64,000 nucleotides of DNA from Sulfuricurvum sp. (GCF_028713855.1 NZ_JAQTNN010000002.1:1-64000), one strand, 5' to 3'. Counted from the first letter of the stretch, positions 1 through 8,583 are shown. The notes: generated from the sequence alone by a model not told the origin. A program made the numbers and translations.

Positions 1-71
1 AAGGGGTTCTTCCTAACGATAAAGCATTCGAGCTTGGCGTTGGCGGTGAAGTCCTTTGTACAATTTGGTAA
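1..71 (+). CDS. rpsH: 30S ribosomal protein S8, C-terminal end (partial)
   Basis: The 5' end is cut by the window edge; the reading frame starts at base 3 and ends with TAA at 69-71. The 22 visible residues end in GGEVLCTIW, the typical C-terminus of S8, which binds 16S rRNA helix 21 and in many bacteria represses the spc operon. It lies 9 bases upstream of rplF, the normal spc-cluster order. Confidence 0.9.
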   Translation, partial: GVLPNDKAFELGVGGEVLCTIW

Positions 72-80
72 GGAGATAAG

Positions 81-617
81 ATGTCACGTATTGGAAAACT
101 TCCTATTTCTGTCCCAACTGATGTAAATGTAACTCTCGATGGAACGGTACTTACCTTCGTAAAAGGTGCTACAACACAAACTTTGGATACTCTTGGTAAC
201 TGTGGTGTTGTTCTTGAAGATAATACTTTGACGTTTAGCACAAATTCTGACCAACGTGCGGATCGCGCTTTCTGGGGTACATACCGTGCACTAGCAGCAA
301 ACATCGTTACCGGTTTGACAACAGGTTTTGAGAAAAAACTTGAGATCAACGGTGTTGGTTACCGTGCATCGGTTGAAGGTGCTATTTTGAAACTTCAACT
401 TGGATTTAGCCATGATATCAATTTCGATATCCCTACTGGAATTGCGATTGCAGTAGAGAAAAACGTTATCAGTATCAAAGGCGCTGACAAACAACAAGTT
501 GGTCAAGTTGCTGCTGTAATCCGATCATTCCGTCCACCTGAGCCTTATAAAGGTAAAGGTGTTAAATATACCGATGAGACTATCCTGCGTAAAGCCGGTA
601 AGACATCTAAGAAATAA
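81..617 (+). CDS. rplF: 50S ribosomal protein L6
   Basis: 178 residues, the usual L6 length. The N-terminus MSRIGKLPI and the C-terminal region around [11 protein letters not shown] are characteristic of L6, which binds 23S rRNA near the sarcin-ricin loop and GTPase centre. The start ATG has an AAGGAG ribosome-binding site about 8 bases upstream. It follows rpsH and precedes rplR in the spc order, and is presumably co-transcribed with them. Confidence 0.97.
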   Translation: MSRIGKLPISVPTDVNVTLDGTVLTFVKGATTQTLDTLGNCGVVLEDNTLTFSTNSDQRADRAFWGTYRALAANIVTGLTTGFEKKLEINGVGYRASVEGAILKLQLGFSHDINFDIPTGIAIAVEKNVISIKGADKQQVGQVAAVIRSFRPPEPYKGKGVKYTDETILRKAGKTSKK

Positions 618-628
618 GGAGCGATGAT

Positions 629-985
629 ATGACAGGTAAAACACTTAAAATTAAAACGGCTAAGCGTACTCAACGTAAACGCCGTATTCGCTCTAAAATT
701 TCAGGATGCGCGTCATTGCCACGTGTCTCTATCTTTCGTTCGAACCGTTACATCAGCGCGCAAGCGATTAATGATGAAGCAGCGGTAACGTTAGCAGCAG
801 TACACTCAAAAACTTTGGGTCTTAAAGCAAACAAAGCGGACGCTGAAAAAGCAGCTGCAGTATTTGCAAAAACCCTCAAAGATGCCGGTATCAATGAAGT
901 TACGTTCGATCGTAACGGATTTTTGTATCACGGTGTTGTAAAAGCGTTTGCCGAAGCACTTCGTGCAAATGAAATCAAGTTTTAA
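629..985 (+). CDS. rplR: 50S ribosomal protein L18
   Basis: 118 residues with a strongly basic N-terminus (many Lys/Arg in the first 30 residues) and the L18 core ending in the phrase DRNGFLYHGVVKAFAEALR, the conserved C-terminal signature. L18 binds 5S rRNA in the central protuberance. It is 11 bases after rplF and 6 before rpsE, which is the standard spc order. Confidence 0.97.
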   Translation: MTGKTLKIKTAKRTQRKRRIRSKISGCASLPRVSIFRSNRYISAQAINDEAAVTLAAVHSKTLGLKANKADAEKAAAVFAKTLKDAGINEVTFDRNGFLYHGVVKAFAEALRANEIKF

Positions 986-991
986 GGCACG

Positions 992-1438
992 ATGATGAAT
1001 CCAATTAACAGAGAAGAATTTTCAGAAGCGATTGTAAACATCGGTCGTGTAACCAAAGTTGTAAAGGGTGGTAGACGTTTTCGTTTTACCGCTCTCGTAG
1101 TTGTAGGAAATAAAAAAGGAACCGTAGGTTACGGAGTCGGTAAAGCCAAAGAGGTTCCCGATGCTATCCGTAAAGCGGTTGACGAAGCGTTCAAAAACTT
1201 GACTAACGTGAAGATCAAAGGTACTACCATTGCTCACGATATCGAAGTTAAATACAACGCAAGTCGTATCTTGCTAAAACCTGCATCTGAAGGTACAGGG
1301 GTTATCGCCGGTGGCGCAACCCGTCCTGTACTTGAGCTTGCGGGAATCCAAGACATCTTAACGAAGTCTTTGGGTTCTAACAATCCAAACACCGTGGTAC
1401 GTGCGACAATCGACGCACTATCACGTATCAAAGGATAA
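992..1438 (+). CDS. rpsE: 30S ribosomal protein S5
   Basis: 148 residues. The INREEF start, [10 protein letters not shown] segment and the GTGVIAGG motif are diagnostic of S5, a 30S protein at the mRNA entry site involved in decoding accuracy. Two ATGs lie in tandem at 992 and 995; an AAGG at 984-987 is better spaced for 995, so the true start may be one codon later. No rpmD (L30) gene follows, unlike in many bacteria; rplO begins 3 bases after the stop. Confidence 0.97.
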   Translation: MMNPINREEFSEAIVNIGRVTKVVKGGRRFRFTALVVVGNKKGTVGYGVGKAKEVPDAIRKAVDEAFKNLTNVKIKGTTIAHDIEVKYNASRILLKPASEGTGVIAGGATRPVLELAGIQDILTKSLGSNNPNTVVRATIDALSRIKG

Positions 1439-1441
1439 GTT

Positions 1442-1840
1442 ATGGCATTAGAAAACCTTACTCCTGCTGAGGGTTCAACCCACAGCACAAAACGTCTTGG
1501 CCGTGGCCAAGGCAGTGGCCAAGGTAAAACAGCCGGTAAAGGTCACAAAGGGCAAAAAGCACGTAAAGGTTACAATGAAAAACGTAACTTTGAGGGTGGA
1601 CAACAGCCCCTTGCTCGCCGTTTGCCAAAAATCGGATTTACATCACGCGTTATTAAACCGTATGTGATCAACGTAGAGCGCGTATCGGAAGTTGCTGCAC
1701 TTGAAGAGATCACAATGGATAGTATCCGTGCTGTACATCGATTAGCTAAATCGGTTACAAGTGTTAAACTTGTCGGCGCTAGCGCTATCAATTTAGCATC
1801 TAAAATCAAAGATGAAAACGTTACAACAACTGGTAAATAA
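1442..1840 (+). CDS. rplO: 50S ribosomal protein L15
   Basis: 132 residues. The glycine- and lysine-rich N-terminal half ([20 protein letters not shown]) is the hallmark of L15, an extended tail that threads into 23S rRNA. The C-terminal globular part is short but in the family range. The stop TAA shares its last base with the ATG of secY (TAATG), so the two are likely translationally coupled. Confidence 0.97.
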   Translation: MALENLTPAEGSTHSTKRLGRGQGSGQGKTAGKGHKGQKARKGYNEKRNFEGGQQPLARRLPKIGFTSRVIKPYVINVERVSEVAALEEITMDSIRAVHRLAKSVTSVKLVGASAINLASKIKDENVTTTGK

Positions 1841-3102
1841 TGAACCAACAAATTGTAAACAAGATCTTAATTACGATCGGTTTTCTCTTTATCTACCGAC
1901 TACTGGCATACGTGCCGGTACCGGGTGTTGACACAGCCGTCCTTGCTTCTTTTTTTGACTCCCACCAAGCTGACGCGCTAGGTTTATTTAATATGTTTAG
2001 CGGTAAAGCCGTGGAACGTCTCTCCATTATCTCTCTTGGTATCATGCCTTATATCACTGCTTCAATTATTATGGAACTTTTGGCTGCAACATTTCCGAAT
2101 TTAGCCCAAATGAAAAAAGAACGTGACGGCATGGTTAAATACATGCAGATTATCCGTTATGCAACGATCGTTATTACCATTATTCAAGCAATCGGTGTAA
2201 GTATCGGCTTACAAAGTATGACAGGAAAAGATGGTGGAAGTGCCATATTGGTCGATCATTCAACGTTTGTTCTTTTGGCAACAGTATCAATGTTGGCAGG
2301 GACAATGCTGTTGATGTGGATCGGTGAGCAGATTACTCAAAGCGGTATCGGAAACGGTGTCTCTTTGATTATTTTTGCCGGTATCGTTTCGGCAATTCCT
2401 AGCGGATTATCGCATGCGATTTCAATGGTAAATACGGGCGCTATGAGTATATTTTCGTTGTTAGCGATTATTGCACTTATCGCTGCTACGGTATTGGTTA
2501 TTATCTATGTCGAATTAGGTGAACGCCGTATCCCGGTTACGTATGCTAAAAAGACAATGCTCCAAAATCAAAATAAACGGGTTATGAACTATATTCCGGT
2601 CAAAGTGAATCTTTCAGGGGTTATCCCGGTTATTTTTGCTTCAGCAATTTTGATGTTTCCGATGACGGTTATGTCATCAAGTACGAACCCTTATGTTCAA
2701 GCGGTAGCGGATGTTTTGAATCCGAATCACTACTTCTTTAATATTTTACAGTTTACATTCATTGTATTCTTTGCGTTCTTTTATGCGTCTATTGTATTTA
2801 ACGCTAAAGATATTGCCGATAACCTAAAACGCCAAGGTGGATTTATTCCGGGCGTTCGTCCGGGCGAATCGACTAAAGAATTTTTAAATGACACTGCAGG
2901 TCGTCTTACCATAACAGGTGCTATCTATCTTGGTTTGATTGCAACCTTGCCATGGGTTATTGTCAAAGCGATGGGAGTACCGTTCTTCTTCGGAGGGACG
3001 GCGGTTCTAATCGTGGTTCAAGTTGCACTGGACACAATGCGTCGTATTGAAGCACAGGTTTATATGTCAAAATATCAAACCCTTAGCGCGGTTGGCCTGT
3101 AA
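1840..3102 (+). CDS. secY: Preprotein translocase subunit SecY
   Basis: 420 residues with about ten hydrophobic membrane segments, the usual size for SecY, the channel of the Sec translocon in the inner membrane. Visible landmarks are the LGIMPYITASIIMELL plug/TM2 region, GNGVSLIIFAGI in TM4-5, and the cytoplasmic PGVRPGEST loop near TM9 that contacts SecA and the ribosome. It overlaps rplO by one base. The secY-map gap is only 2 bases and no adk lies between them. Confidence 0.98.
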   Translation: MNQQIVNKILITIGFLFIYRLLAYVPVPGVDTAVLASFFDSHQADALGLFNMFSGKAVERLSIISLGIMPYITASIIMELLAATFPNLAQMKKERDGMVKYMQIIRYATIVITIIQAIGVSIGLQSMTGKDGGSAILVDHSTFVLLATVSMLAGTMLLMWIGEQITQSGIGNGVSLIIFAGIVSAIPSGLSHAISMVNTGAMSIFSLLAIIALIAATVLVIIYVELGERRIPVTYAKKTMLQNQNKRVMNYIPVKVNLSGVIPVIFASAILMFPMTVMSSSTNPYVQAVADVLNPNHYFFNILQFTFIVFFAFFYASIVFNAKDIADNLKRQGGFIPGVRPGESTKEFLNDTAGRLTITGAIYLGLIATLPWVIVKAMGVPFFFGGTAVLIVVQVALDTMRRIEAQVYMSKYQTLSAVGL

Positions 3103-3104
3103 CA

Positions 3105-3863
3105 ATGGCGATTGCGCTACGCAAAAATGATGAAATAGCCAAGCTTCGTGCCGCGAATCAAATCGTCGGTGCGACGCTGGAACTGTTAGCTTCCCAAACT
3201 AAGCCTGGGATGACCCTGAAAGAGCTTGATGCCATGGGTGAGGAATATATCCGAAGTCAAGGTGCCATCCCCTCTTTTAAAGGTCTCTATGGTTTTCCAA
3301 GTGCCGTTTGTACCTCTGTCAATGAAGTCATTATTCATGGCATACCGACCGATTACGCTTTATGCGAGGGTGATATTGTCGGATTTGACGTTGGGACAAA
3401 AAAAGGGGGATATTTTGGAGATGCTGCAATTTCTGTCGGGGTTGGAGCAATAAGCTCTGAAGACGAAGCCTTGATTGCATGCTCTAAAGATGCCCTCTAT
3501 TTTGCGATCGACATTATCAAAGATGGGATGCGTTTTAAAGAGCTCTCCTATGAGATAGAGCAGTTTATTCTTGGACGGGGATTTGTCCCTTTACGAGGAT
3601 TCTGTGGTCACGGTATTGGGAAAAAACCGCACGAAGAACCTGAAATCCCAAATTATTTGGATGGGACGAATGCGAAAGCAGGCCCGAAAATTAAGAATGG
3701 AATGGTTTTTTGTTTGGAACCGATGATTTGTCACAAAGAGGGAACCTCTAAAATTTTGGCAAATGGTTGGGATGTGGTAAGTACGGATGGGCTGAGAGGC
3801 TCTCATTACGAGCATACGGTTGCAATTATCAACGGTAGAGCTGAAATATTATCAATCGCGTAA
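3105..3863 (+). CDS. map: Type I methionine aminopeptidase
   Basis: 252 residues. It removes the initiator methionine from nascent proteins in the cytoplasm. The metal-binding set is visible: D in [12 protein letters not shown] in FGDAAISV, H in [13 protein letters not shown] in CLEPMI, and E in the late HYEHTVAI segment. The short N-terminus without a zinc-finger extension fits the bacterial type Ia enzyme. It is 2 bases after secY and 10 before infA. Confidence 0.97.
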   Translation: MAIALRKNDEIAKLRAANQIVGATLELLASQTKPGMTLKELDAMGEEYIRSQGAIPSFKGLYGFPSAVCTSVNEVIIHGIPTDYALCEGDIVGFDVGTKKGGYFGDAAISVGVGAISSEDEALIACSKDALYFAIDIIKDGMRFKELSYEIEQFILGRGFVPLRGFCGHGIGKKPHEEPEIPNYLDGTNAKAGPKIKNGMVFCLEPMICHKEGTSKILANGWDVVSTDGLRGSHYEHTVAIINGRAEILSIA

Positions 3864-3873
3864 AGGAATATAT

Positions 3874-4092
3874 ATGGCAAAAGATGATGTCATTGAAGTA
3901 GACGGAAAGATTATTGAGGCACTACCCAATGCAACGTTTCGTGTTGAGTTGCCAAATGGTCATGTAATTTTGTGCCATATCGCGGGTAAAATGCGTATGC
4001 ACTACATCAAAATTCTCCCAGGGGATACGGTGAAAATCGAACTAACCCCTTACAGCCTTGATAAAGGGCGAATTACGTATCGCTACAAATAA
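3874..4092 (+). CDS. infA: Translation initiation factor IF-1
   Basis: 72 residues starting [11 protein letters not shown] and ending in the IF-1 signature [16 protein letters not shown], a single S1/OB-fold. IF-1 binds the A-site of the 30S subunit during initiation. An in-frame ORF extends into map, but the ATG at 3874 has an AAAGGA site just upstream and gives the exact family length. In many genomes rpmJ-rpsM follows; here an unrelated gene (upp) follows after a hairpin. Confidence 0.97.
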   Translation: MAKDDVIEVDGKIIEALPNATFRVELPNGHVILCHIAGKMRMHYIKILPGDTVKIELTPYSLDKGRITYRYK

Positions 4093-4121
4093 GTGTCACT
4101 GCTTAGGCAGTCGACACACTT
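4093..4121 (+). terminator. Hairpin at the infA stop, end of the ribosomal operon
   Basis: GTGTC-ACTGC (4093-4102) pairs with GCAGT-C-GACAC (4107-4117) around a 4-base TTAG loop with one bulged C. It begins right after the infA stop codon. No clear T-run follows, so it may be a weak terminator, an attenuator or an mRNA 3' stabiliser between infA and upp. Confidence 0.5.
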
Positions 4122-4127
4122 ATGTAT

Positions 4128-4133
4128 TATAAT
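4128..4133 (+). promoter_or_regulatory. Probable upp promoter (-10 box)
   Basis: A perfect TATAAT lies 25 bases upstream of the upp ATG at 4159, just after the infA hairpin. No convincing -35 box is present, which is usual for Campylobacterota sigma-70 promoters. Confidence 0.55.
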
Positions 4134-4158
4134 AGTGCATCTTTTTAAGAGAGAAATT

Positions 4159-4779
4159 ATGCATAACCATCCAAAACATCCTCTTCTCCAGTCACTAGTC
4201 AATACGCTTCGAGACATAACTCTATCCCCATTGGTCTTCAGACACACACTCAAAGAAATTACTAAAATATTACTCTATGAATCGATGAGAACATTTCCAA
4301 TGCAACTTAAGTCTTTTATGACATGGCGTGGTGAACAACACGTAGAATGTATAGACGAATCGCAGATTATGGTTGTATCGGTACTTCGAGCAGCGTTGCC
4401 GATGCACGATGCGGTTATTGAGACGCTAAACCTCTCCGTGTCAGGATTTTTAGGAATCAAGCGGGATGAAAATACCCATAAAAGTCATCTGTATTACGAT
4501 AGGGTAGGGGATTGCAGCGGTAAAACCGTTATTTTAGTTGATCCGATGGTAGCAACAGGCGGTTCGTTATGTGATGCGATTGAAATTCTAAAGAAAAAAG
4601 GGGCGGAAAAGATTATTTCGCTCAATGTTATCGCTTCACCGGAAGGGATTGCAACGATAGAAACTATGTATCCCGACGTTACAATTTATATAGCTCAAAT
4701 CGATGAACGGCTTGATGAAAACAAATTTATTATTCCGGGATTAGGTGATGCAGGTGATCGAGCATTTAATACCCTCTAA
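4159..4779 (+). CDS. upp: Uracil phosphoribosyltransferase
   Basis: 206 residues. It converts uracil and PRPP to UMP in pyrimidine salvage. The PRPP-binding motif VDPMVATGGS sits near residues 136-145 and the uracil-binding signature GDAGDR near the C-terminus. An in-frame extension upstream to 4093 passes through the infA hairpin and promoter, so the ATG at 4159 with a nearby GAGA site was chosen; it gives the usual family length of about 208. Confidence 0.93.
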   Translation: MHNHPKHPLLQSLVNTLRDITLSPLVFRHTLKEITKILLYESMRTFPMQLKSFMTWRGEQHVECIDESQIMVVSVLRAALPMHDAVIETLNLSVSGFLGIKRDENTHKSHLYYDRVGDCSGKTVILVDPMVATGGSLCDAIEILKKKGAEKIISLNVIASPEGIATIETMYPDVTIYIAQIDERLDENKFIIPGLGDAGDRAFNTL

Positions 4780-4780
4780 G

Positions 4781-5425
4781 ATGATGAAAATAGTGCAATG
4801 GATGATCATACTTGTATGTATTGGGTATGCTAGCAGCATATTCGCGGATGAACTGAATGGAAATGAACCGCAAAAATCCTTTTGGGAAACCTATACGTCG
4901 GCATTGCGTGGCGATAAAGTTTCACAGTTTAATGTCGGAGTGATTTATGAGCGGGGGATTGGTGTCGATAAAAATCAATCCATGGCGGCAAATTGGTATC
5001 TTAAAGCAGCCGAGCAGGGGCATGTAGACGCACAATACAATGTCGCGATAATGTATGTTACCGGACGGGGTGTGGATCAAAACACAACTGCCGGTATGAT
5101 GTGGCTCGCCTCTGCAGCAAAACATGGGGATAAAGAGTCACGAAAGCTTTTACTGGAAGTAATTGACGGCAAGTATGATAAAGTAGCCAAACCCAAACTG
5201 GATAAGGGTATTTCAATCATAGCACTACGGATGAAAACGATTAAAGACACCATGATATGCGATGGTGCAGGAGAATGTAGCCCCATTAAAGCTCAAACGA
5301 CAGTAACATCAAAAGTCAAAAATGGAAGTTACTATAAAGTAAGCGGTATCGGTGGCAAAAATGGGTGGGAACCGTATGAAAAAGAGGGTTGGATAGACGA
5401 AGCTAGCGTCGAAATCCGACGCTAA
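4781..5425 (+). CDS. Secreted Sel1-repeat protein
   Basis: 214 residues from the ATG at 4781 just after the upp stop; a second ATG follows at 4784. An N-terminal hydrophobic stretch ending near SIFADE looks like a cleavable signal peptide. Two Sel1-like repeats follow (about residues 35-110), recognisable by the pattern YERGIGVDKN...A..WYLKAAEQGH. The last 60 residues hold two cysteines (ICDGAGEC) and a Gly/Tyr/Trp-rich stretch that could be an SH3-like fold. Sel1 proteins usually act as protein-interaction scaffolds; the partner here is unknown. A longer GTG start inside upp is unlikely because it would spoil the signal peptide. Confidence 0.75.
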   Translation: MMKIVQWMIILVCIGYASSIFADELNGNEPQKSFWETYTSALRGDKVSQFNVGVIYERGIGVDKNQSMAANWYLKAAEQGHVDAQYNVAIMYVTGRGVDQNTTAGMMWLASAAKHGDKESRKLLLEVIDGKYDKVAKPKLDKGISIIALRMKTIKDTMICDGAGECSPIKAQTTVTSKVKNGSYYKVSGIGGKNGWEPYEKEGWIDEASVEIRR

Positions 5426-5430
5426 GGCAA

Positions 5431-5745
5431 TTATTTAACGAAACTACAGCAGTAGTCTGAAACGGTTTTAACTTGTAAATGAAATGCGCTGTTGGCCGGG
5501 ACATCAAAACTTTGCGGTCCTGTGATAGTAACCCATGCTTCTGAATCCGGAAGTTGAACGTCCATCTCACCACTCATGATTTCCATGATCTCAGCATCAC
5601 CTGTGTTAAAGGTGTATTCACCCGGTAACATGATCCCTAGAGTTTTGATGGTTCCGTCTTCAAAACGAAGGGTTCGGCTGGTAACTTTTCCGTCAAAATA
5701 GATATTGGCTTTTTTATCAGCGGTGACGTTAGTAAATTGTGACAT
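5431..5745 (-). CDS. ppnP: Pyrimidine/purine nucleoside phosphorylase PpnP
   Basis: 104 residues, matching the PpnP (YaiE, formerly DUF1255) family, a small cupin that phosphorolyses various nucleosides. Supporting segments are the N-terminal [13 protein letters not shown], the central LPGEYTFNT and the C-terminal [14 protein letters not shown], a typical cupin pattern. An AGGAG site precedes the ATG. Its function in nucleoside salvage fits the neighbouring upp on the opposite strand. Confidence 0.88.
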   Translation of the reverse strand: MSQFTNVTADKKANIYFDGKVTSRTLRFEDGTIKTLGIMLPGEYTFNTGDAEIMEIMSGEMDVQLPDSEAWVTITGPQSFDVPANSAFHLQVKTVSDYCCSFVK

Positions 5746-5771
5746 AGATTTCTCCTAAAAATAATGGTGCA

Positions 5772-5777
5772 ATTATA
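5772..5777 (-). promoter_or_regulatory. Probable ppnP promoter (-10 box)
   Basis: TATAAT read on the minus strand, 26 bases upstream of the ppnP ATG and overlapping the stop codon of the upstream small gene. It would give a short leader that includes the AGGAG site. Confidence 0.5.
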
Positions 5778-5988
5778 GCGGATTGAGCTCTTGCTTGATC
5801 TTTTTAGGCAAGTGGGCAAACGGGAAATCGGTGACAATCTTCGTCTGATCCCCATCTTTGATATGAACTTCTAAGAGCATCGTCTCTCGGTTAAAGCTGA
5901 TAAGGGTAAACGTTTGGTCATTTTCGCTGTATACGAGGTTACGCGCTTTTAGGTGACTAAAAGGGCTTTTGCGTGGTCTATATCCCAT
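5773..5988 (-). CDS. Small conserved-looking protein of unknown function (71 aa)
   Basis: 71 residues with a basic N-terminus (MGYRPRKSPFSHLKARN) and a beta-strand-like middle (TFTLISFNRETMLLEVHIKDG). No signal peptide, membrane segment or known motif is visible. Its start overlaps the end of the cvfB-like gene by 11 bases in another frame, so it is likely translated from the same mRNA and coupled to it. I do not recognise the family. Confidence 0.6.
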   Translation of the reverse strand: MGYRPRKSPFSHLKARNLVYSENDQTFTLISFNRETMLLEVHIKDGDQTKIVTDFPFAHLPKKIKQELNPL

Positions 5989-6817
5989 AAATTCCGTTCT
6001 CCTGAACTGTTATTTTTTTACTATCGACGAGTTGTGTTAATGCGCTTTTAAAATTCTTTTTACTTAATCCAAATGTTTTTTGAATCAAATCGGGGTCGCT
6101 TTTGTAGTTGTACGGGAGCATTCCACCGTTGGCTTTTATCATCGCGAGAATTTTATCGGCGGCATTAGAGGCTTTTGCTTTTCCGACCATCTGAAGTGAG
6201 AGATCAAATTTGCCATCCGGTCTGAGAAGTTTTACAAATCCGTTTTTAACCTGTCCGACACGAACATCTTCAAAAATTTCGTTGCTATAAATCATCCCCT
6301 CGTATTTGTGATCGACGATAACTTTATACCCCATAGGCGTTTTGGCAATAATCATAAAACTTACGGGGGTGTTAGGATAAAAAGTTTTCGGAGGCATCTC
6401 TAATGCCCCGCTGATTTTCTCAGTTCCGACGAGGCGGTTAGTTTGCTCATCCAAGATAACACGCACGAGTCGTTTTTCTCCGACGGTAAAAGGGCGCTTC
6501 TGCAATGTTTTGGGGACGAACAGATCTTTCGGCAACCCCCAGTTGACAAATGCACCGATAGGTGTGGTATCAACCACCTCGACAAAGGCGATCTCATTCA
6601 CCATTGCTTTGGGCATTACGGTTGTCGCAACGGGGCGGTCTTCACTATCGGTGTAGACAAATACATCAATCGTATCACCGATATGCATTGTATCCGTGAC
6701 GTATTGGTTAGGCAATAAAATATCGCTCTCATCCAATGCGCGTAAAAAAAGTCCGGGTGTAGTGTCCCGGTCGATAACGAGGATATTAATCTCCCCGATT
6801 TTTAGTGTTTCATTCAT
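5978..6817 (-). CDS. cvfB: CvfB-like S1-domain RNA-binding protein
   Basis: 279 residues resembling CvfB/YitL: three S1-like OB domains followed by a C-terminal winged-helix. Recognisable elements are GAFVNWGLPKDLFVPK (second S1 domain), GYKVIVDHKYEGMIYSNEIF (third S1 domain) and the C-terminal helix FGLSKKNFKSALTQL. CvfB proteins bind RNA and affect virulence or stress gene expression in Gram-positives; the role here is unknown. The ATG lies only 6 bases from a TATAAT and has no ribosome-binding site, so its mRNA may be leaderless. Confidence 0.85.
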   Translation of the reverse strand: MNETLKIGEINILVIDRDTTPGLFLRALDESDILLPNQYVTDTMHIGDTIDVFVYTDSEDRPVATTVMPKAMVNEIAFVEVVDTTPIGAFVNWGLPKDLFVPKTLQKRPFTVGEKRLVRVILDEQTNRLVGTEKISGALEMPPKTFYPNTPVSFMIIAKTPMGYKVIVDHKYEGMIYSNEIFEDVRVGQVKNGFVKLLRPDGKFDLSLQMVGKAKASNAADKILAMIKANGGMLPYNYKSDPDLIQKTFGLSKKNFKSALTQLVDSKKITVQENGIYGI

Positions 6818-6823
6818 GGTGAA

Positions 6824-6829
6824 ATTATA
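6824..6829 (-). promoter_or_regulatory. Promoter of the cvfB-like gene, possibly leaderless
   Basis: TATAAT on the minus strand ends 6 bases before the ATG at 6817. Transcription would be expected to start at or within a base or two of the ATG, and no purine-rich ribosome-binding site is present in between. Confidence 0.5.
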
Positions 6830-6861
6830 GCGGGTTTAAGGAAGTATCATAAGTTTAACAA

Positions 6862-6867
6862 TATAAT
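6862..6867 (+). promoter_or_regulatory. Promoter of the AT-rich island genes
   Basis: TATAAT 31 bases upstream of the ATG at 6899, in a very AT-rich stretch. No clear -35 is visible. It is divergent from the cvfB promoter about 35 bases away. Confidence 0.4.
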
Positions 6868-6898
6868 ATGAAAGATAACATATAAAATTGGAATATAA

Positions 6899-8005
6899 AT
6901 GAAAACAGTATTTTTAGGCTTTGTTGGAATATTACTAATTATGGTCATAAGTGGATATGTAATTTTAAAAAATAGTGCGGTAGCAGGTGATACGATTTTG
7001 AAAAATAGTTTTGTGATGGATGATATATTTTTTAATAACATTGCAATTAACCAAAATCACGGCTTTAAGGACAGAGTGACTGCTCTTGCATTTAATAAGA
7101 ATTCTACAATGTTTGCTGTTGGATATGAATCTGGAAAAGTAGACGTATTTGATGGAAAAAGTTTGAAGTTAGCATATGGTTTTTTTCCCTCTTCAACACG
7201 TACTGATATTTTAAATTTTTCTAATAATGGGAATTATTTAAGTACGGGGGGTTATTTTGATGGTAATACAAAAATTTATGATTTAACAAATGGAACATTG
7301 AAATTCAATATTAATGAAAGTATGGGTCGAGAAACTTTTACAAACGATGGTGATTTTATCTATATGGCTGATACTGGAAGTTTTAAAGTTTTTGATCTAA
7401 AGAAAGAAAGTTTTGTAGGTAAAACATATGAGTGTGATGGTGTTATTACATCAATAGGTAAAGATAAAAATGAAAATTATCTTGCAGTTGGTATGACTGG
7501 TAGTATACAAATATTTGAAATAAATGGATTTGATCCTACCGTGTTAAAGTTGGTAAGCACACAAAAACCTTATGAATTGCAAGACTGGATAACTCACGTG
7601 TGGTTTGATAAAAAAGATATGAGCTTTATAGATACAATATTTGATAGTCTGTTTTATCATAAGAGCACAACTTTAATTACTATTAGTAGATTTGGTCATG
7701 TGGATAAGTGGTCAGTTCCTGAGTTGAAAAAAATTGATAGTATCCATATTGTGTCAACAATGGTTCAAGATGCTCTAATAAGCGAAGATGGAAAATATGT
7801 AATCATTTTAGGGATTAATGAAAATCGCAGGGATGGGGAATATTTTGTAGAAAGAATAAATTTAGAAACAAAAAAGTCTGAAATTATTGGACAATTAAGT
7901 ACAAATTCCTCGAATATTACTTCATGGTTTAAAAAGGATGGCGTTGAATATGCGTTTGTGGAACATAACGGTAAAAAAGAATTAGTTAAATTTTCTGATA
8001 AGTGA
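6899..8005 (+). CDS. Membrane-anchored WD40/beta-propeller-like protein
   Basis: 368 residues. One N-terminal hydrophobic segment (about residues 3-24) could anchor the protein or serve as a signal peptide, leaving the rest in the periplasm. The remainder has WD40-like blades: FKDRVTALAFNKNSTMFAVGYESGKVDVFDG, then similar units with LNFSNNGNYLSTGG and TKIYDLTNG. Such propellers usually bind proteins; no catalytic motif is seen. Base composition is clearly more AT-rich than the flanking genes, suggesting recent acquisition. It is 15 bases before a small membrane-protein gene. Specific function unknown. Confidence 0.65.
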   Translation: MKTVFLGFVGILLIMVISGYVILKNSAVAGDTILKNSFVMDDIFFNNIAINQNHGFKDRVTALAFNKNSTMFAVGYESGKVDVFDGKSLKLAYGFFPSSTRTDILNFSNNGNYLSTGGYFDGNTKIYDLTNGTLKFNINESMGRETFTNDGDFIYMADTGSFKVFDLKKESFVGKTYECDGVITSIGKDKNENYLAVGMTGSIQIFEINGFDPTVLKLVSTQKPYELQDWITHVWFDKKDMSFIDTIFDSLFYHKSTTLITISRFGHVDKWSVPELKKIDSIHIVSTMVQDALISEDGKYVIILGINENRRDGEYFVERINLETKKSEIIGQLSTNSSNITSWFKKDGVEYAFVEHNGKKELVKFSDK

Positions 8006-8020
8006 GGAGGAAGTTATCTT

Positions 8021-8467
8021 ATGACGCTTATGGAACCTGAATGGCAAAGAATTGTAGCCGGAAGTGGATTTGCTTCAGCTATTCTAGGAGTGGTGTTAGT
8101 AATGCTGAAAAATAAAATAGAGCATAAAAATAGGCTTAAACTTGGAATTGTATTGATAGCAGTTGGTGCTGATATGTTAATGCTATTTTTACGAAGAACA
8201 CCAAGCTTTGATATAGGGTTTAATGCGATGATATTGATGGGGGTATGGGGAACATATTATTTTTCATTGTCAGGTGAAGAAGAAACACGGTGTAATCCAC
8301 GCAAACTAAAAGTATTAGAAATGAAAGAACAACGGCAGATGTTGAATGTTGAAGAAGAAAAACCTTATCTCTATATTTTGACCGGATGTTTTATTGTTAA
8401 AGTTTCGATAGTGACATTTTTTATAGGGGTTATTGCTAGTGCATTACGGACTAAAATGGGGTATTGA
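8021..8467 (+). CDS. Small integral membrane protein of unknown function
   Basis: 148 residues with about four hydrophobic segments: residues 10-29, 40-56, 63-83 and a last one near 122-143, with a charged loop rich in Glu/Lys between the third and fourth. A GGAGG ribosome-binding site lies 13-17 bases upstream. It is probably co-transcribed with the propeller-like gene 15 bases upstream and shares its AT-rich composition. No family recognised. Confidence 0.6.
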   Translation: MTLMEPEWQRIVAGSGFASAILGVVLVMLKNKIEHKNRLKLGIVLIAVGADMLMLFLRRTPSFDIGFNAMILMGVWGTYYFSLSGEEETRCNPRKLKVLEMKEQRQMLNVEEEKPYLYILTGCFIVKVSIVTFFIGVIASALRTKMGY

Positions 8468-8530
8468 ATCTTCATAATTCCAGACGTCACATACCCTTTT
8501 GGGTAGACCAGGAATGACGGACGTGAAGAT
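8468..8530. repeat. Nested palindromic element after the AT-rich island
   Basis: Three nested inverted arms: ATCTTCA (8468-8474) with TGAAGAT (8524-8530), ATTCC (8477-8481) with GGAAT (8511-8515), and TACCC-TTTT-GGGTA (8492-8505). It begins directly at the stop codon of the membrane protein. The GGAATGACG text resembles the other REP-like elements in the window. It may act as a transcription terminator or be a small mobile relic. Confidence 0.6.
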
Positions 8531-8583
8531 ACATCAAGATAATCAAAACAATGGCTAAAGGATAATCAAGCAGTGATTGAAAG

